This document shows positions 53,344-61,016 of a stretch of 64,000 bases of DNA, one piece after another. Within the stretch, counting starts at the first letter, position 1. Each line of letters starts with the position of its first letter. The notes beneath the pieces were generated by a model. That model ran no database searches, was not told the origin of the DNA, and was given only the letters and a program-made list of their open reading frames with translations. Position numbers and translations under genes: made by a program. The stretch comes from Paenibacillus paeoniae (GTDB taxonomy: Bacteria > Bacillota > Bacilli > Paenibacillales > Paenibacillaceae): NCBI RefSeq assembly GCF_003388735.1, contig NZ_QUBQ01000001.1:682001-746000 (forward strand), written 5' to 3'.

Positions 53344-55428
53344 ATGGAAGAATTTGAAGCGTTGAGATATATATTCTTCAGTAACAAACCTGTTGATGAT
53401 CAGCAAATTCAGTATTACAAATTGCAAGCTTCTATTATTGATAAATTAAATCATAATAGTTACGCATTTGTATTTGACGAACCAGGGGCAGGAAAAACCG
53501 TTCAAGGAATTTACTCTATATGGAATGTCATTTCAAAGAAGACCCAGGATGAACCAACAAACATTTTAATCATTGCCCCTAATAAACAACTGGCTAATAA
53601 GTGGCGATCTGAAATAAAACAATTTCTGATGTTGGATTTTAGTTTGATTGGGAATTCTACAAAAGATATAACATATAACCAAAGTTATGTTTCTGGAAAA
53701 GACAATTTATACATAACTTATAACAGTTCTAACTATTCAAATCTAGGTATTACTCAATTAACTAATTATGATAGTGAAAATATCTATAGGAGTGATTGGG
53801 ACTTAATAATATGCGATGAAGCTCATGATTACTATACAAATTATTTGAATGCGCTATTCTCTGATACGGTTGAATTAAAAGACGGTACATATTATAAAAA
53901 TAGACTGGCATGGTTTGGAGCAAAACAGGTTTTAGTGCTAACAGCTACGCCAATTAAGTTTTATTATGACGAGAAATTAAAATTACGAGATGATTTTAGA
54001 AAAATTAAGCAGATACCTGAAAGGCTATTACTTGAGCCTAGCCCAGTAATCAACGAAATTACTATTGAAGATATGCTGGTTTTCGATAGTAAAAAACCAG
54101 TTCAGAGATATTTTAAAGAAACGGTACTTGAAAGTAAAAAATATAAAAATAGGCAGGTTGAAGTCATAGAGTATAAACCTGAGGATTTAGCTAAATCATT
54201 ATGGAAATACGAGAACGGCTACAGACAGCATTGTTTTGGAAATATCTTCTTATTGGTTAATCGTTTGCAGTCGCAATCATCATGGCAAACAATGTTCAAC
54301 GATTCTGAACGAGAAAAATTACAGAACATATATAAACTTTATAGTAAAAGTGAATATACTAATGAAGATGTTGAAGAGCTTAAACAATTTGATGTGAAAT
54401 TGAGAGAATTTATAAATAAGATAGACTGTAAGGAAGCACGAATGGTTATCTTTGTGGAAAGTAAAGATACTCAGAAATATTTGACAAAAGTTTTCAAAGC
54501 AATTGGGTTGAATGTTTTTAGTTTGAGTTCTGATAAAGGATTGGATATACGTGAGAAGATGGTCAGTGAATTCAATCACTTGGCCAATAGTAAAGTTTTG
54601 ATAACTACTTGGGATCTAGGCAATTATGGTTTGAATATGCATGGTGGAGACACTGTAGCATGTTATGAGGCTTCAAGACAGATTAATCAAATTGAGCAAG
54701 GGTTTGGTCGTATAGACAGGATTAATAAAGGCTTTAATGAACTTAAACTAATCCTTTTTAAAGCAGATGGTCATTATTACGATAGCTATGTTCTAATGGA
54801 CATATACCGTAAATTATTCACGGAACAATTAAAAAATGCTCCGTCAAAGAATATGCTCTTCACATCAGATTATTTAGATGATTTTGTAGAGAATGTTAAT
54901 TTTATGGCCTGTGTATATGATTATTTATGCAGTTCATATGAAAAGTTGTTTGATGAGCATTCAAATGCACTTAGTATATCTGATCTTAGTAAACTATATA
55001 TTGAAGAATTCTCAGACGAGAGATTCAAAGAAATTCTTTACGATTTGCATTTATATTCATTAGAGGAAACGGTTACTTTAGAAAAATTAAAAAATCGAAG
55101 ATACATCCATTTTAATAATAAGGAAAAAATTCAAATGTTTCTGGATAAGGCAATGGAATCTGGCATTAATGGTAGTGGGAAAATTCATCAAATATTAAGT
55201 GATGCTATCTATTACTGGAAGGATGGCACATTGCATATTCACTCGCTTGATGTACTATTGGAAAGCTCGAAAAATTTTGTGCCAAAGTGTCATAAAGAGT
55301 TCCAAGAAGCATTAGCAGCAACCAATTTAGATATTAGGGAGTTAGCTCGCTATAATTCGATGAAGCTAATGAAGAAGATGATAGAAAAGAAATATCATAG
55401 CTTAGTTACAGCAGCAATGTTAACCTAG
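53344..55428 (+). CDS. SNF2/helicase-family ATPase, AT-rich orphan
   Basis: This 694-residue SF2 ATPase has GGGACTTGCA upstream rather than a strong ribosome site. Motifs are Walker A variant FDEPGAGKTVQG (~44-55), DEAH box IICDEAHDYY (~157), VLTATPIKF (~199), ITTWDLGNYGLN (~420) and motif VI INQIEQGFGRIDRINKG (~445-461), the SNF2-like helicase pattern. The C-terminal ~200 residues are unclassified. The gene is strikingly AT-rich compared with the dynamin and methyltransferase modules, a sign of separate transfer. No nuclease or methyltransferase partner sits next to it; a recombinase gene follows after a terminator. It may be a single-gene defence factor or what remains of a larger system. 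Confidence 0.8.
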   Translation: MEEFEALRYIFFSNKPVDDQQIQYYKLQASIIDKLNHNSYAFVFDEPGAGKTVQGIYSIWNVISKKTQDEPTNILIIAPNKQLANKWRSEIKQFLMLDFSLIGNSTKDITYNQSYVSGKDNLYITYNSSNYSNLGITQLTNYDSENIYRSDWDLIICDEAHDYYTNYLNALFSDTVELKDGTYYKNRLAWFGAKQVLVLTATPIKFYYDEKLKLRDDFRKIKQIPERLLLEPSPVINEITIEDMLVFDSKKPVQRYFKETVLESKKYKNRQVEVIEYKPEDLAKSLWKYENGYRQHCFGNIFLLVNRLQSQSSWQTMFNDSEREKLQNIYKLYSKSEYTNEDVEELKQFDVKLREFINKIDCKEARMVIFVESKDTQKYLTKVFKAIGLNVFSLSSDKGLDIREKMVSEFNHLANSKVLITTWDLGNYGLNMHGGDTVACYEASRQINQIEQGFGRIDRINKGFNELKLILFKADGHYYDSYVLMDIYRKLFTEQLKNAPSKNMLFTSDYLDDFVENVNFMACVYDYLCSSYEKLFDEHSNALSISDLSKLYIEEFSDERFKEILYDLHLYSLEETVTLEKLKNRRYIHFNNKEKIQMFLDKAMESGINGSGKIHQILSDAIYYWKDGTLHIHSLDVLLESSKNFVPKCHKEFQEALAATNLDIRELARYNSMKLMKKMIEKKYHSLVTAAMLT

Positions 55429-55584
55429 CAGGAGTGTTATCAGTAAGTAAATTAAAAGGTGAAAGTCGGGGCTGTACGAAAAGGGTACATTTGAATAAAT
55501 CAGTCCCGAAAACGGAACCAGCTACTTCCGATACTTTGTCAGTAACAATTACAGCTTTAAGCAATCAAATGATGATATATGAGC

Positions 55585-55617
55585 GACCTTAGACTAAGAA
55601 TGTCTAGGGTCATTTTT
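55585..55617 (+). terminator. Intrinsic terminator
   Basis: GACCTTAGAC (55585-55594) pairs with GTCTAGGGTC (55602-55611), 10 bp with one G-T pair, followed by ATTTTTATTT. It isolates the recombinase gene from the island transcript. Confidence 0.8.
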
Positions 55618-55672
55618 ATTTATCAAGTGTCCAAACTGTATCCGCATATCCTCCATTAGGAGGGGATGCCGG

Positions 55673-55873
55673 GTGCATGTAAAATTTACTACAGGTGAAT
55701 CTAATGACCGGATTCGCGCCGCTTGTTATGATTATCTCCTAGAGAAGTTCAGGAGGGAAAAACATGATCGCGATATACGCCAGGGTCAGCACCGAAGAAC
55801 AAGCAAAACATGGATTCAGCCTGAAGGATCAGGTTCGCCAGTGCCAACTGAAGGCGGGGACCAACAAGGTTAA
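55673..55873 (+). CDS. 66-residue small ORF overlapping the recombinase start
   Basis: The GTG at 55673 has TAGGAGGGG at 55658-55666. The N-terminal 35 residues (MHVKFTTGESNDRIRAACYD, then YLLEKFRREKHD) are related to the 53-residue protein at 707. The last third overlaps the recombinase coding sequence in another frame. A ribosome site of this quality and the paralog argue that it is translated. Its link to the recombinase suggests an accessory or directionality role, or simple translational coupling; no function is known to me. Confidence 0.6.
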   Translation: MHVKFTTGESNDRIRAACYDYLLEKFRREKHDRDIRQGQHRRTSKTWIQPEGSGSPVPTEGGDQQG

Positions 55874-57269
55874 AGAATATATAGATGATGGAGTTTCCGG
55901 CGAATTTTTAGATCGACCAGCATTAACCAAACTACGTGAAGACGTAAGGGAAGGTATAATCTCAAAAATAATATGTCTAGATCCCGACCGATTATCACGT
56001 AAGTTAATGAATCAGCTAATTATCACGGATGAGTTCGATAGAAGAGGAATTGAGCTTGTTTTTGTGAACGGTGAATACTCTAAAACTCCAGAAGGTAATT
56101 TATTTTATTCAATGCGTGGCGCAATTGCCGAGTTTGAAAAATCGAAAATAAATGAACGTATGAGCCGTGGGAGAAGAGAAAAAGCACGGCAAGGGAAAGT
56201 GCTCCGAGATTTTCAAGTATATGGTTACATGTACGATAAAGAGTCAGAGCAATTTATTGTTGATGAAGACGAAGCTGCAATCGTCAGATTAATTTTTGAT
56301 TTATTTACTCAGCCCAATACGATGGTGCAGGGGTTAAACGGAATCGCATTATATTTAACGAGCAAAGGTGTGCCAACCAAACGAGGAGCATCTGTATGGC
56401 ATCGTCAAGTTGTTAGACAGATCATGATGAATAGAGCTTACATTGGTGAGTTTTATCAGAATCGTTGGAATACGGAAGGAATGCTTGGAAACAAGCACCG
56501 CAAAGATGACGAAAAGGTTTCAATGAAGGAGAGACCTAAGAATGAGTGGATTTTAATTCCTTGCCCTGCGATTATCGACGAATCACAATTTGAACACGCT
56601 CAGAGGCTGCTGTCTGAATCACGTCGCAGATGGGCACAAAAAAGCAAACATCCTTACTTGCTTAGCGGTCTGCTAAGATGTGGAGACTGTGGGAATACGA
56701 TGACTGGACGGCTCTCAAATAATTGGGGTAAAAAGGTCCCTGAATATACAGATATAAAAAATACAGCCGGTGCAAAAGCAAAAGGTTGCGGGCGTAGAGT
56801 TAAAGCTCAAATGATCGAGGAGCAAGTTTGGGAACAGGTCGCATCCTGGTTAAATAATCCCAATGAGATAGCCGCGGCATTGCAGCAGGAAAAAACTAAA
56901 GAGCCTTTTGAAACAGGAGAGATTGCCAGGATTGAGAAGGAAATTGAGAAGACAAAAAATGCTCGAAAAAAACTGATCAAACTTTTTGCTGCCAGTGAAG
57001 ATGGTATTGCAGAAGAGGAGATAAGACAAGAATTGAAGGAGTTAACGCAGAGGGAAGAATCTTTGAACAATCAGTTACTTGAGTTGACGAACTTATTAAA
57101 CAGTACCCATAATACAGAATACAACATGAATGTGATGATGGAGGCTGTCCAATATTACCTATCGAAAGGTCAAGAGGAACTTACTTTTGATGAGAAGCGT
57201 GATTTGATCCGGCAGGTAGTAAGGGAAATCAGGGTTTACGAAGACTCTGTAGAAATTTATACGTTTTAG
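55764..57269 (+). CDS. spoIVCA: Large serine recombinase, SpoIVCA-like (sigK-element excisionase)
   Basis: This 501-residue protein has AGGAGGG before the ATG. The resolvase domain starts YARVSTEEQ with the catalytic Ser at residue 9 and continues DPDRLSRKLMNQLI and PEGNLFYSMRGAIAEFEKSK. The recombinase domain includes VWHRQVVRQIMMNRAYIGEF. These blocks match SpoIVCA of B. subtilis, which excises the skin element in the mother cell to rebuild sigK. Oddly, the zinc ribbon has CGDCGNTMTG and GCGRR, but the third ligand, expected as YTC, reads YTD (codons around 56749-56757, TGTAGA-like sequence changed to GATATA). Loss of a zinc ligand could weaken DNA binding. A coiled coil follows (EIARIEKEIEKTKNARKK). 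The stop directly abuts the sigK half. Confidence 0.88.
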   Translation: MIAIYARVSTEEQAKHGFSLKDQVRQCQLKAGTNKVKEYIDDGVSGEFLDRPALTKLREDVREGIISKIICLDPDRLSRKLMNQLIITDEFDRRGIELVFVNGEYSKTPEGNLFYSMRGAIAEFEKSKINERMSRGRREKARQGKVLRDFQVYGYMYDKESEQFIVDEDEAAIVRLIFDLFTQPNTMVQGLNGIALYLTSKGVPTKRGASVWHRQVVRQIMMNRAYIGEFYQNRWNTEGMLGNKHRKDDEKVSMKERPKNEWILIPCPAIIDESQFEHAQRLLSESRRRWAQKSKHPYLLSGLLRCGDCGNTMTGRLSNNWGKKVPEYTDIKNTAGAKAKGCGRRVKAQMIEEQVWEQVASWLNNPNEIAAALQQEKTKEPFETGEIARIEKEIEKTKNARKKLIKLFAASEDGIAEEEIRQELKELTQREESLNNQLLELTNLLNSTHNTEYNMNVMMEAVQYYLSKGQEELTFDEKRDLIRQVVREIRVYEDSVEIYTF

Positions 57270-57677
57270 ATGGTTTTTCTTAATCATATGATCACTAATG
57301 ACATTAGAACCGAAATACTTATGCATTTACGATCCCTGAAGAAAACCCGCAAGGACGTCTCGCTGCATGACCCGATAGGAACGGATAAAGAAGGCAATGA
57401 AATAACGTTGATCGACATCCTCGGGACAGAGTCCGATGACGTCGCGGATAAGGTTCAGCTTAAGATCGAGAAGAGCAAGATTTATAAAAACTTGGACATA
57501 CTGGATGATCGCGAAAAGGAAGTAGTTATCGGCAGATTTGGATTGGTGCATGGCGGGGATGAGCGGACGCAGCGGGAGATTGCAAAGGAATTGGGGATCT
57601 CGCGGAGTTATGTTTCGAGAATTGAGAAGCGGGCGCTTATGAAGCTTTATCATGAGTTTTATAAGGCGAAGAGATGA
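57270..57677 (+). CDS. sigK: C-terminal half of sporulation sigma factor SigK (SpoIIIC-like)
   Basis: The frame opens 57270-57312 with element-derived codons, then reads [56 protein letters not shown] and the region 4 helix-turn-helix [20 protein letters not shown]. This is SigK from just after region 2 to the end; the core-binding and -10-recognition half (SpoIVCB part) is missing. Alone it cannot direct transcription. It should become functional only when the intervening DNA is excised and the halves join, as in B. subtilis. The gene keeps a good reading frame and its own terminator, so it has not visibly decayed. Confidence 0.92.
   Translation: MVFLNHMITNDIRTEILMHLRSLKKTRKDVSLHDPIGTDKEGNEITLIDILGTESDDVADKVQLKIEKSKIYKNLDILDDREKEVVIGRFGLVHGGDERTQREIAKELGISRSYVSRIEKRALMKLYHEFYKAKR
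57296..57316. other. Probable right attachment junction of the sigK-intervening element
   Basis: SigK-homologous coding sequence begins abruptly around 57313 (E-I-L-M-H-L-R), while the codons before it (NDIRT) do not match the usual CIEN of SigK. The crossover must therefore lie at about 57303-57316. A 13-base odd palindrome CTAATGACATTAG (57296-57308) sits at the border and contains AATGA, the same five bases I recall as the B. subtilis skin core, although it is 12 bases out of register with that core. The left junction is outside the window. Confidence 0.6.
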
Positions 57678-57696
57678 AAATGCAAAATGATTGATT

Positions 57697-57717
57697 AGCC
57701 GGCAATGCCGGCTTTTT
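57697..57717 (+). terminator. Intrinsic terminator of sigK
   Basis: AGCCGGC-AAT-GCCGGCT, a perfect 7-bp stem with a 3-base loop, is followed by TTTT. It lies 20 bases after the sigK stop. Confidence 0.85.
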
Positions 57718-57751
57718 AAATTTACAAGACCATGCTATTCTATTCAGCTTA

Positions 57752-58936
57752 TCACAACCGAATTCCTTCTAATATGCGCTGAGCCGCCATACAGAGCTCC
57801 ACTTGTCGGAATCCAAGTCCTTGGACGTTCTTCAGAGGGCCGTTTATAGTGGAGCGTACGAAATCGGGAAAGCGGTGAACGGCGTATTTATTAATTCCTT
57901 TGGCCGAGGCGAGTACTTCCGCCAGACGGATGATAAAAGTGATGGAGGAGGCTTCAGCGGGGAGTCGCATGCTGCCTGACAGCCTTGGCACAATGACCCT
58001 TCTCCACAGTTCCCGGGAAGGAATACCGTTCGCGCCGAGCATTCTGCCGAGCGCAAGCAGCTTGGCATCCGGGAGTGAAGCCAGCATCTCGTCGCAAGCC
58101 TCTTCGGTTAAAGCGCCTATATCAATGCAGTAAGTGCGGCCTTGCAAGCCCTTCAGTTGTCGGAGCGCGTCGTAATATCCCATGTTCATGCTGCGGCGTA
58201 TCGCTTCGGGATTAAAGCTCATCATACCGCCCAGTGGCTCAGAGGGGGAGACCGTCGTAATTGTGAGGCCAGGATAGCGGATTTTGCGCATGATACCGAG
58301 CCCAAACGTTCGAACTGCGACGATATTCGTATATCCTTTTCGAGCGAGCATGTTGATTGGACAATTGTCGTACAGTCCGCCGTCGATAAAAGCCTTATCG
58401 TCAATGTACGTCGTCTGAAAGCCGGGAAAAGCGGCGCTGGCCATGAGATACTCCATTACACGCCCCTGCGGAATATCTTCCTTGTAAAGCTCGAGCGGTG
58501 CCCGATCGCTTAAGGAGACCGTCACCAGGCCGAAGTCCACACCGGCACCCCGCAGCCGACTTTCGTCGATAAGGAATTCGATTAACTGACGCATTTTTCG
58601 CGTGTCCATACCCCTGTCCGCGATTAACCCCTTGGTGCGCGCAGCCAAGTGGCGTAAGGCGGCCGTATCAAGCTTTCGCCGCATCAGCAATCGGTATTCT
58701 TCGTCACTTATGTCGAAGATCGATTGGGCGTCCAGCCGCTCCCAGACTTGATATCCGATCTCAAAATCCCCTTGCGCGATGACGGCTCCGTTCAGGGCGC
58801 CGATCGAGGTGCCGGTTATGGCGTCGAAGGTTTGGCCCGCTTCCTGGTAGGCTTTCACCACTCCCATATGGTAAGCGCCCTTAGCGCCGCCCCCTTCAAG
58901 CGCAAGCGCCAGCTTGCCTGTATTCGTTGAAGTCAC
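57752..58936 (-). CDS. Patatin-like phospholipase (RssA/YlbK-type)
   Basis: About 394 residues, with the start placed at GTG 58936 because AAGGAGG lies ten bases upstream; the TTG at 58945 is too close to that site. Patatin motifs are the oxyanion glycine run LEGGGAKGAYHMG, the nucleophile elbow GTSIGALNG (Ser in G-x-S-x-G, ~40) and the catalytic Asp in DGGLYDNCPINML (~188). There is no signal peptide, so it acts in the cytoplasm or at the inner membrane face as a serine lipid acyl hydrolase. It is convergent with sigK and belongs to the chromosomal flank. Some defence systems use patatin effectors, but nothing here links this one to the island. Confidence 0.85.
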   Translation of the reverse strand: MTSTNTGKLALALEGGGAKGAYHMGVVKAYQEAGQTFDAITGTSIGALNGAVIAQGDFEIGYQVWERLDAQSIFDISDEEYRLLMRRKLDTAALRHLAARTKGLIADRGMDTRKMRQLIEFLIDESRLRGAGVDFGLVTVSLSDRAPLELYKEDIPQGRVMEYLMASAAFPGFQTTYIDDKAFIDGGLYDNCPINMLARKGYTNIVAVRTFGLGIMRKIRYPGLTITTVSPSEPLGGMMSFNPEAIRRSMNMGYYDALRQLKGLQGRTYCIDIGALTEEACDEMLASLPDAKLLALGRMLGANGIPSRELWRRVIVPRLSGSMRLPAEASSITFIIRLAEVLASAKGINKYAVHRFPDFVRSTINGPLKNVQGLGFRQVELCMAAQRILEGIRL

Positions 58937-59149
58937 GTCTTCCAAACCTCCTTCATTACTTGCTTGGATAATTAATAGCTTTAATGTAGAACCGCCTATA
59001 TTCGTTGAAGGAAAGTTATGTATATTATAACGCGCGGTCTATAAGGCGTACATATCGTAACGCTAAACAGCATGTTATTTTCGTAGTATAAGAAGAATAG
59101 AAGCTCGCCAACTCTGCATGCTGACGAGGGATAAATGAGCCTAGGAGTG

Positions 59150-59322
59150 TAAGGTTAAAGTACTGCTCAAGAGCGAGGAGAGCAAGATTTATAAGAATTC
59201 GATATATTGGATGACCTTGAAAAGGAAGTTATGATCGGCAGATTTGGTTTGGTGCATGACGGAGATGAGCCGACGCAGCGGGAGATCGTGAAGGAGTTGG
59301 GGATCTCGCGGAGTTATGTTTC
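59150..59322 (+). pseudogene. Decayed second copy of the sigK C-terminal segment
   Basis: Bases 59150-59322 align with 57449-57626 of the sigK half: GAGAGCAAGATTTATAAGAA, GATCGGCAGATTTGGTTTGG and GATCTCGCGGAGTTATGTTT recur with scattered substitutions and one indel. The translated part reads [20 protein letters not shown] and [10 protein letters not shown], then runs into unrelated sequence after SYVSP. It cannot encode a sigma factor. It lies about 1.5 kb beyond the intact half, past the patatin gene, as if left by an earlier duplication or imprecise recombination at this locus. Confidence 0.8.
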
Positions 59323-59530
59323 GCCCATTTGTAGCTTTCCAAAATGTCATGAAGATACAAGTGACTTGTGCATGACTAATTCGACTAGTAATATCGACGT
59401 GGTCGTTATTAACTACTTATTTTTGGAAATAAAGGAAAAATATATAATTTAAATATGTAGTTTTGCTTCGGGAAAATGCGGATTTTCTTGCCAGCAGGGG
59501 AGGTACAACTCAAGCGAACGGCTGTTTTTG

Positions 59531-60439
59531 TTAGCTGGTAGACTTCTGAATAGCTATAGCTTTCTTGTTCGGTTTTGTAAACCGAAGGTTACTGCTACCA
59601 ATCCCTATTAATATGATGATCACGCCAATCCATTGAGGCAAAGCAATGACTTCTCCCAGCACGACAGAAGACATGATAATGACGACAGGCAATTCGGATG
59701 CTGTTAGAATGGTGCCCAATCCTGAGCCGACATGCGGCATTCCAATGGAGAACAAAAGGGGCGGAAGCACGACCCCGAATAAACCGAGTGCTAATCCATA
59801 GGGGGCCACCCCGATCAAGACATCCAAGTCAAATAAAAATGTTGGAGGGAATGCGCAAAAAACGACGATGACTCCCCCGGTGGAAAGTAGAGCGCTTTTT
59901 AAGATCGGAGGGGCTTTTCTCTCAGTTGTACTGCTCAAAAAGATGAATGACGAAAAGCTAAATGCAGCAAGCATTCCCCAAATGCTACCTGCCAAAGACA
60001 AAGTCATCTCTTCTTGGAATAGAATATTGGCAGCCAAGATGGATCCTATTAGAAGCAGCCCAATGGATAGAAGCTTGCTCCTTGTCGGCTTTTTCTTATG
60101 AAGCATCCACTCTAATAGGGCTCCGATCCAAACAAATTGGAACAGAAAGATGATGGCCAATGATGCATCGAGAGTCAGCAGGGCTTGATAGTAGAATATC
60201 CCTGTCAATCCGAATGGAATGCCGGATAGAAGCAGTTTGGTTATTTGGATACGAGTCAGTTGTGTCTTTTTGGTAAATAAAACTACCAGCCAAGCTAGTA
60301 TAACTCCGAATAAATATTGACCTCCCGTTACCGCCGACACCGAAAATCCTGCTGCGTACGCCAATTTCACAAAGGTGGACAAGATCCCGTAACAGCAGCC
60401 TCCCAAAAAAACGATCCATGCATAATGCCATAACTTCAT
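59531..60439 (-). CDS. EamA/DMT-family transporter
   Basis: A 302-residue protein starting at ATG 60439, with AGGAGGATTACA directly upstream; a longer open frame to 60601 lacks a ribosome site. It is hydrophobic throughout, with about ten membrane segments in two halves (for example LWHYAWIVFLGGCCYGILS and ALGLFGVVLPPLLFSIGMPH), the EamA fold of drug/metabolite exporters. The substrate cannot be told from sequence. The 160-base leader contains a promoter and an intrinsic terminator just before the ribosome site, so expression is probably controlled by attenuation or a riboswitch. Confidence 0.85.
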   Translation of the reverse strand: MKLWHYAWIVFLGGCCYGILSTFVKLAYAAGFSVSAVTGGQYLFGVILAWLVVLFTKKTQLTRIQITKLLLSGIPFGLTGIFYYQALLTLDASLAIIFLFQFVWIGALLEWMLHKKKPTRSKLLSIGLLLIGSILAANILFQEEMTLSLAGSIWGMLAAFSFSSFIFLSSTTERKAPPILKSALLSTGGVIVVFCAFPPTFLFDLDVLIGVAPYGLALGLFGVVLPPLLFSIGMPHVGSGLGTILTASELPVVIIMSSVVLGEVIALPQWIGVIIILIGIGSSNLRFTKPNKKAIAIQKSTS

Positions 60440-60461
60440 TGTAATCCTCCTTTTTGAATGC

Positions 60462-60499
60462 AAAAAAGCCACACAAAAGGCAATAAGCCTTTGTGTGGC
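60462..60499 (-). terminator. Leader terminator (attenuator) of the EamA transporter gene
   Basis: On the minus strand GCCACACAAAGGC pairs with GCCTTTTGTGTGGC (60468-60481 and 60487-60499) around a short TTATT loop, followed by TTTTTTG. It lies only ~10 bases before the ribosome site and ~70 bases after the promoter, the geometry of a premature terminator. Confidence 0.75.
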
Positions 60500-60571
60500 G
60501 AAAATAGAGAGTGTTCTCCAGAAAAGTCCACATACATCCCAAACAGGTTTTAGTATTCCGCTTCGGTATCC

Positions 60572-60601
60572 AGTATAAAAACACTTTGTGATCGATGTCA
60601 A
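60572..60601 (-). promoter_or_regulatory. Promoter of the EamA transporter gene
   Basis: On the minus strand TTGACA (60601-60596) is followed after 18 bases by TATACT (60577-60572). Transcription would start near 60565, giving a ~125-base leader that includes the attenuator hairpin. Confidence 0.65.
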
Positions 60602-60628
60602 TCATTTATAGCAAAAATACCGGGCCAG

Positions 60629-60748
60629 CTAATCAAAAATCCATCGTACTGCTCGGAAAATCAGACGAGGCACGTAGATCAACAACTCTATCAAAAAATC
60701 CAAAATGAACGAGCCGATATCCAGTTTTTTTCTTGGTGCATGTTTCAT
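60629..60748 (-). CDS. 39-residue membrane-associated small protein
   Basis: The ATG at 60748 has GGAGG on the minus strand seven to eleven bases upstream. The product MKHAPRKKLDIGSFILDFL continues into IELLIYVPRLIFRAVRWIFD, with a basic N-terminus and one hydrophobic/aromatic helix ending in Asp. I recall similar 35-45-residue hypothetical proteins in Bacillales, all with K/R-rich starts and RLIFRxxRWIFD-like ends. Its role is unknown. It lies divergent to the ECF sigma gene; 60749-61016 holds only that gene's upstream region. Confidence 0.6.
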   Translation of the reverse strand: MKHAPRKKLDIGSFILDFLIELLIYVPRLIFRAVRWIFD

Positions 60749-61016
60749 AGCAACCTCCAACCATCCCATTTTCAGGTAATACGTAGCTGGGATAAAGTCG
60801 TTTCTTATGATTGTTTATTCACAATTTATTTGATATGCAGCGCCTGAGCGCACAGGGATAATGCAGTTTGAGGATGAAAGGGTACAAGCTAGCTGCGATC
60901 ATACCTAGGATGCTTGTATGATAAAGTGCTAGTCCCTTTTTCGGGTTGAACACTTTTTTATTGGTGAATGAAACAATTTGGATTTTTGAAACGTGTAATT
61001 AGCGGAAGGAGGCGAT

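Noticed and set aside
57298..57302. AATGA as the certain crossover core of the element
   Set aside because: It matches the B. subtilis core I remember, but it lies 12 bases away from the sigK codon that holds that core, so it may be coincidental; the left junction is needed.
57270..57677. Independent full-length sigma factor gene
   Set aside because: It lacks regions 1.2 to 2.4 and starts at the element border; the protein corresponds only to the SigK C-terminal half.
57752..58936. Patatin phospholipase as a defence effector (CBASS-like)
   Set aside because: It lies outside the element boundary, on the opposite strand, with no cyclase or other CBASS gene nearby; an ordinary chromosomal RssA-type gene is more likely.
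59207..59452. 81-residue open frame as a gene
   Set aside because: It is a degraded copy of part of sigK that runs into unrelated sequence and has no ribosome site.
60440..60605. T-box or known riboswitch in the EamA leader
   Set aside because: No T-box sequence (TGGNACC-like) or recognised aptamer core could be read; only the terminator and promoter are supported.
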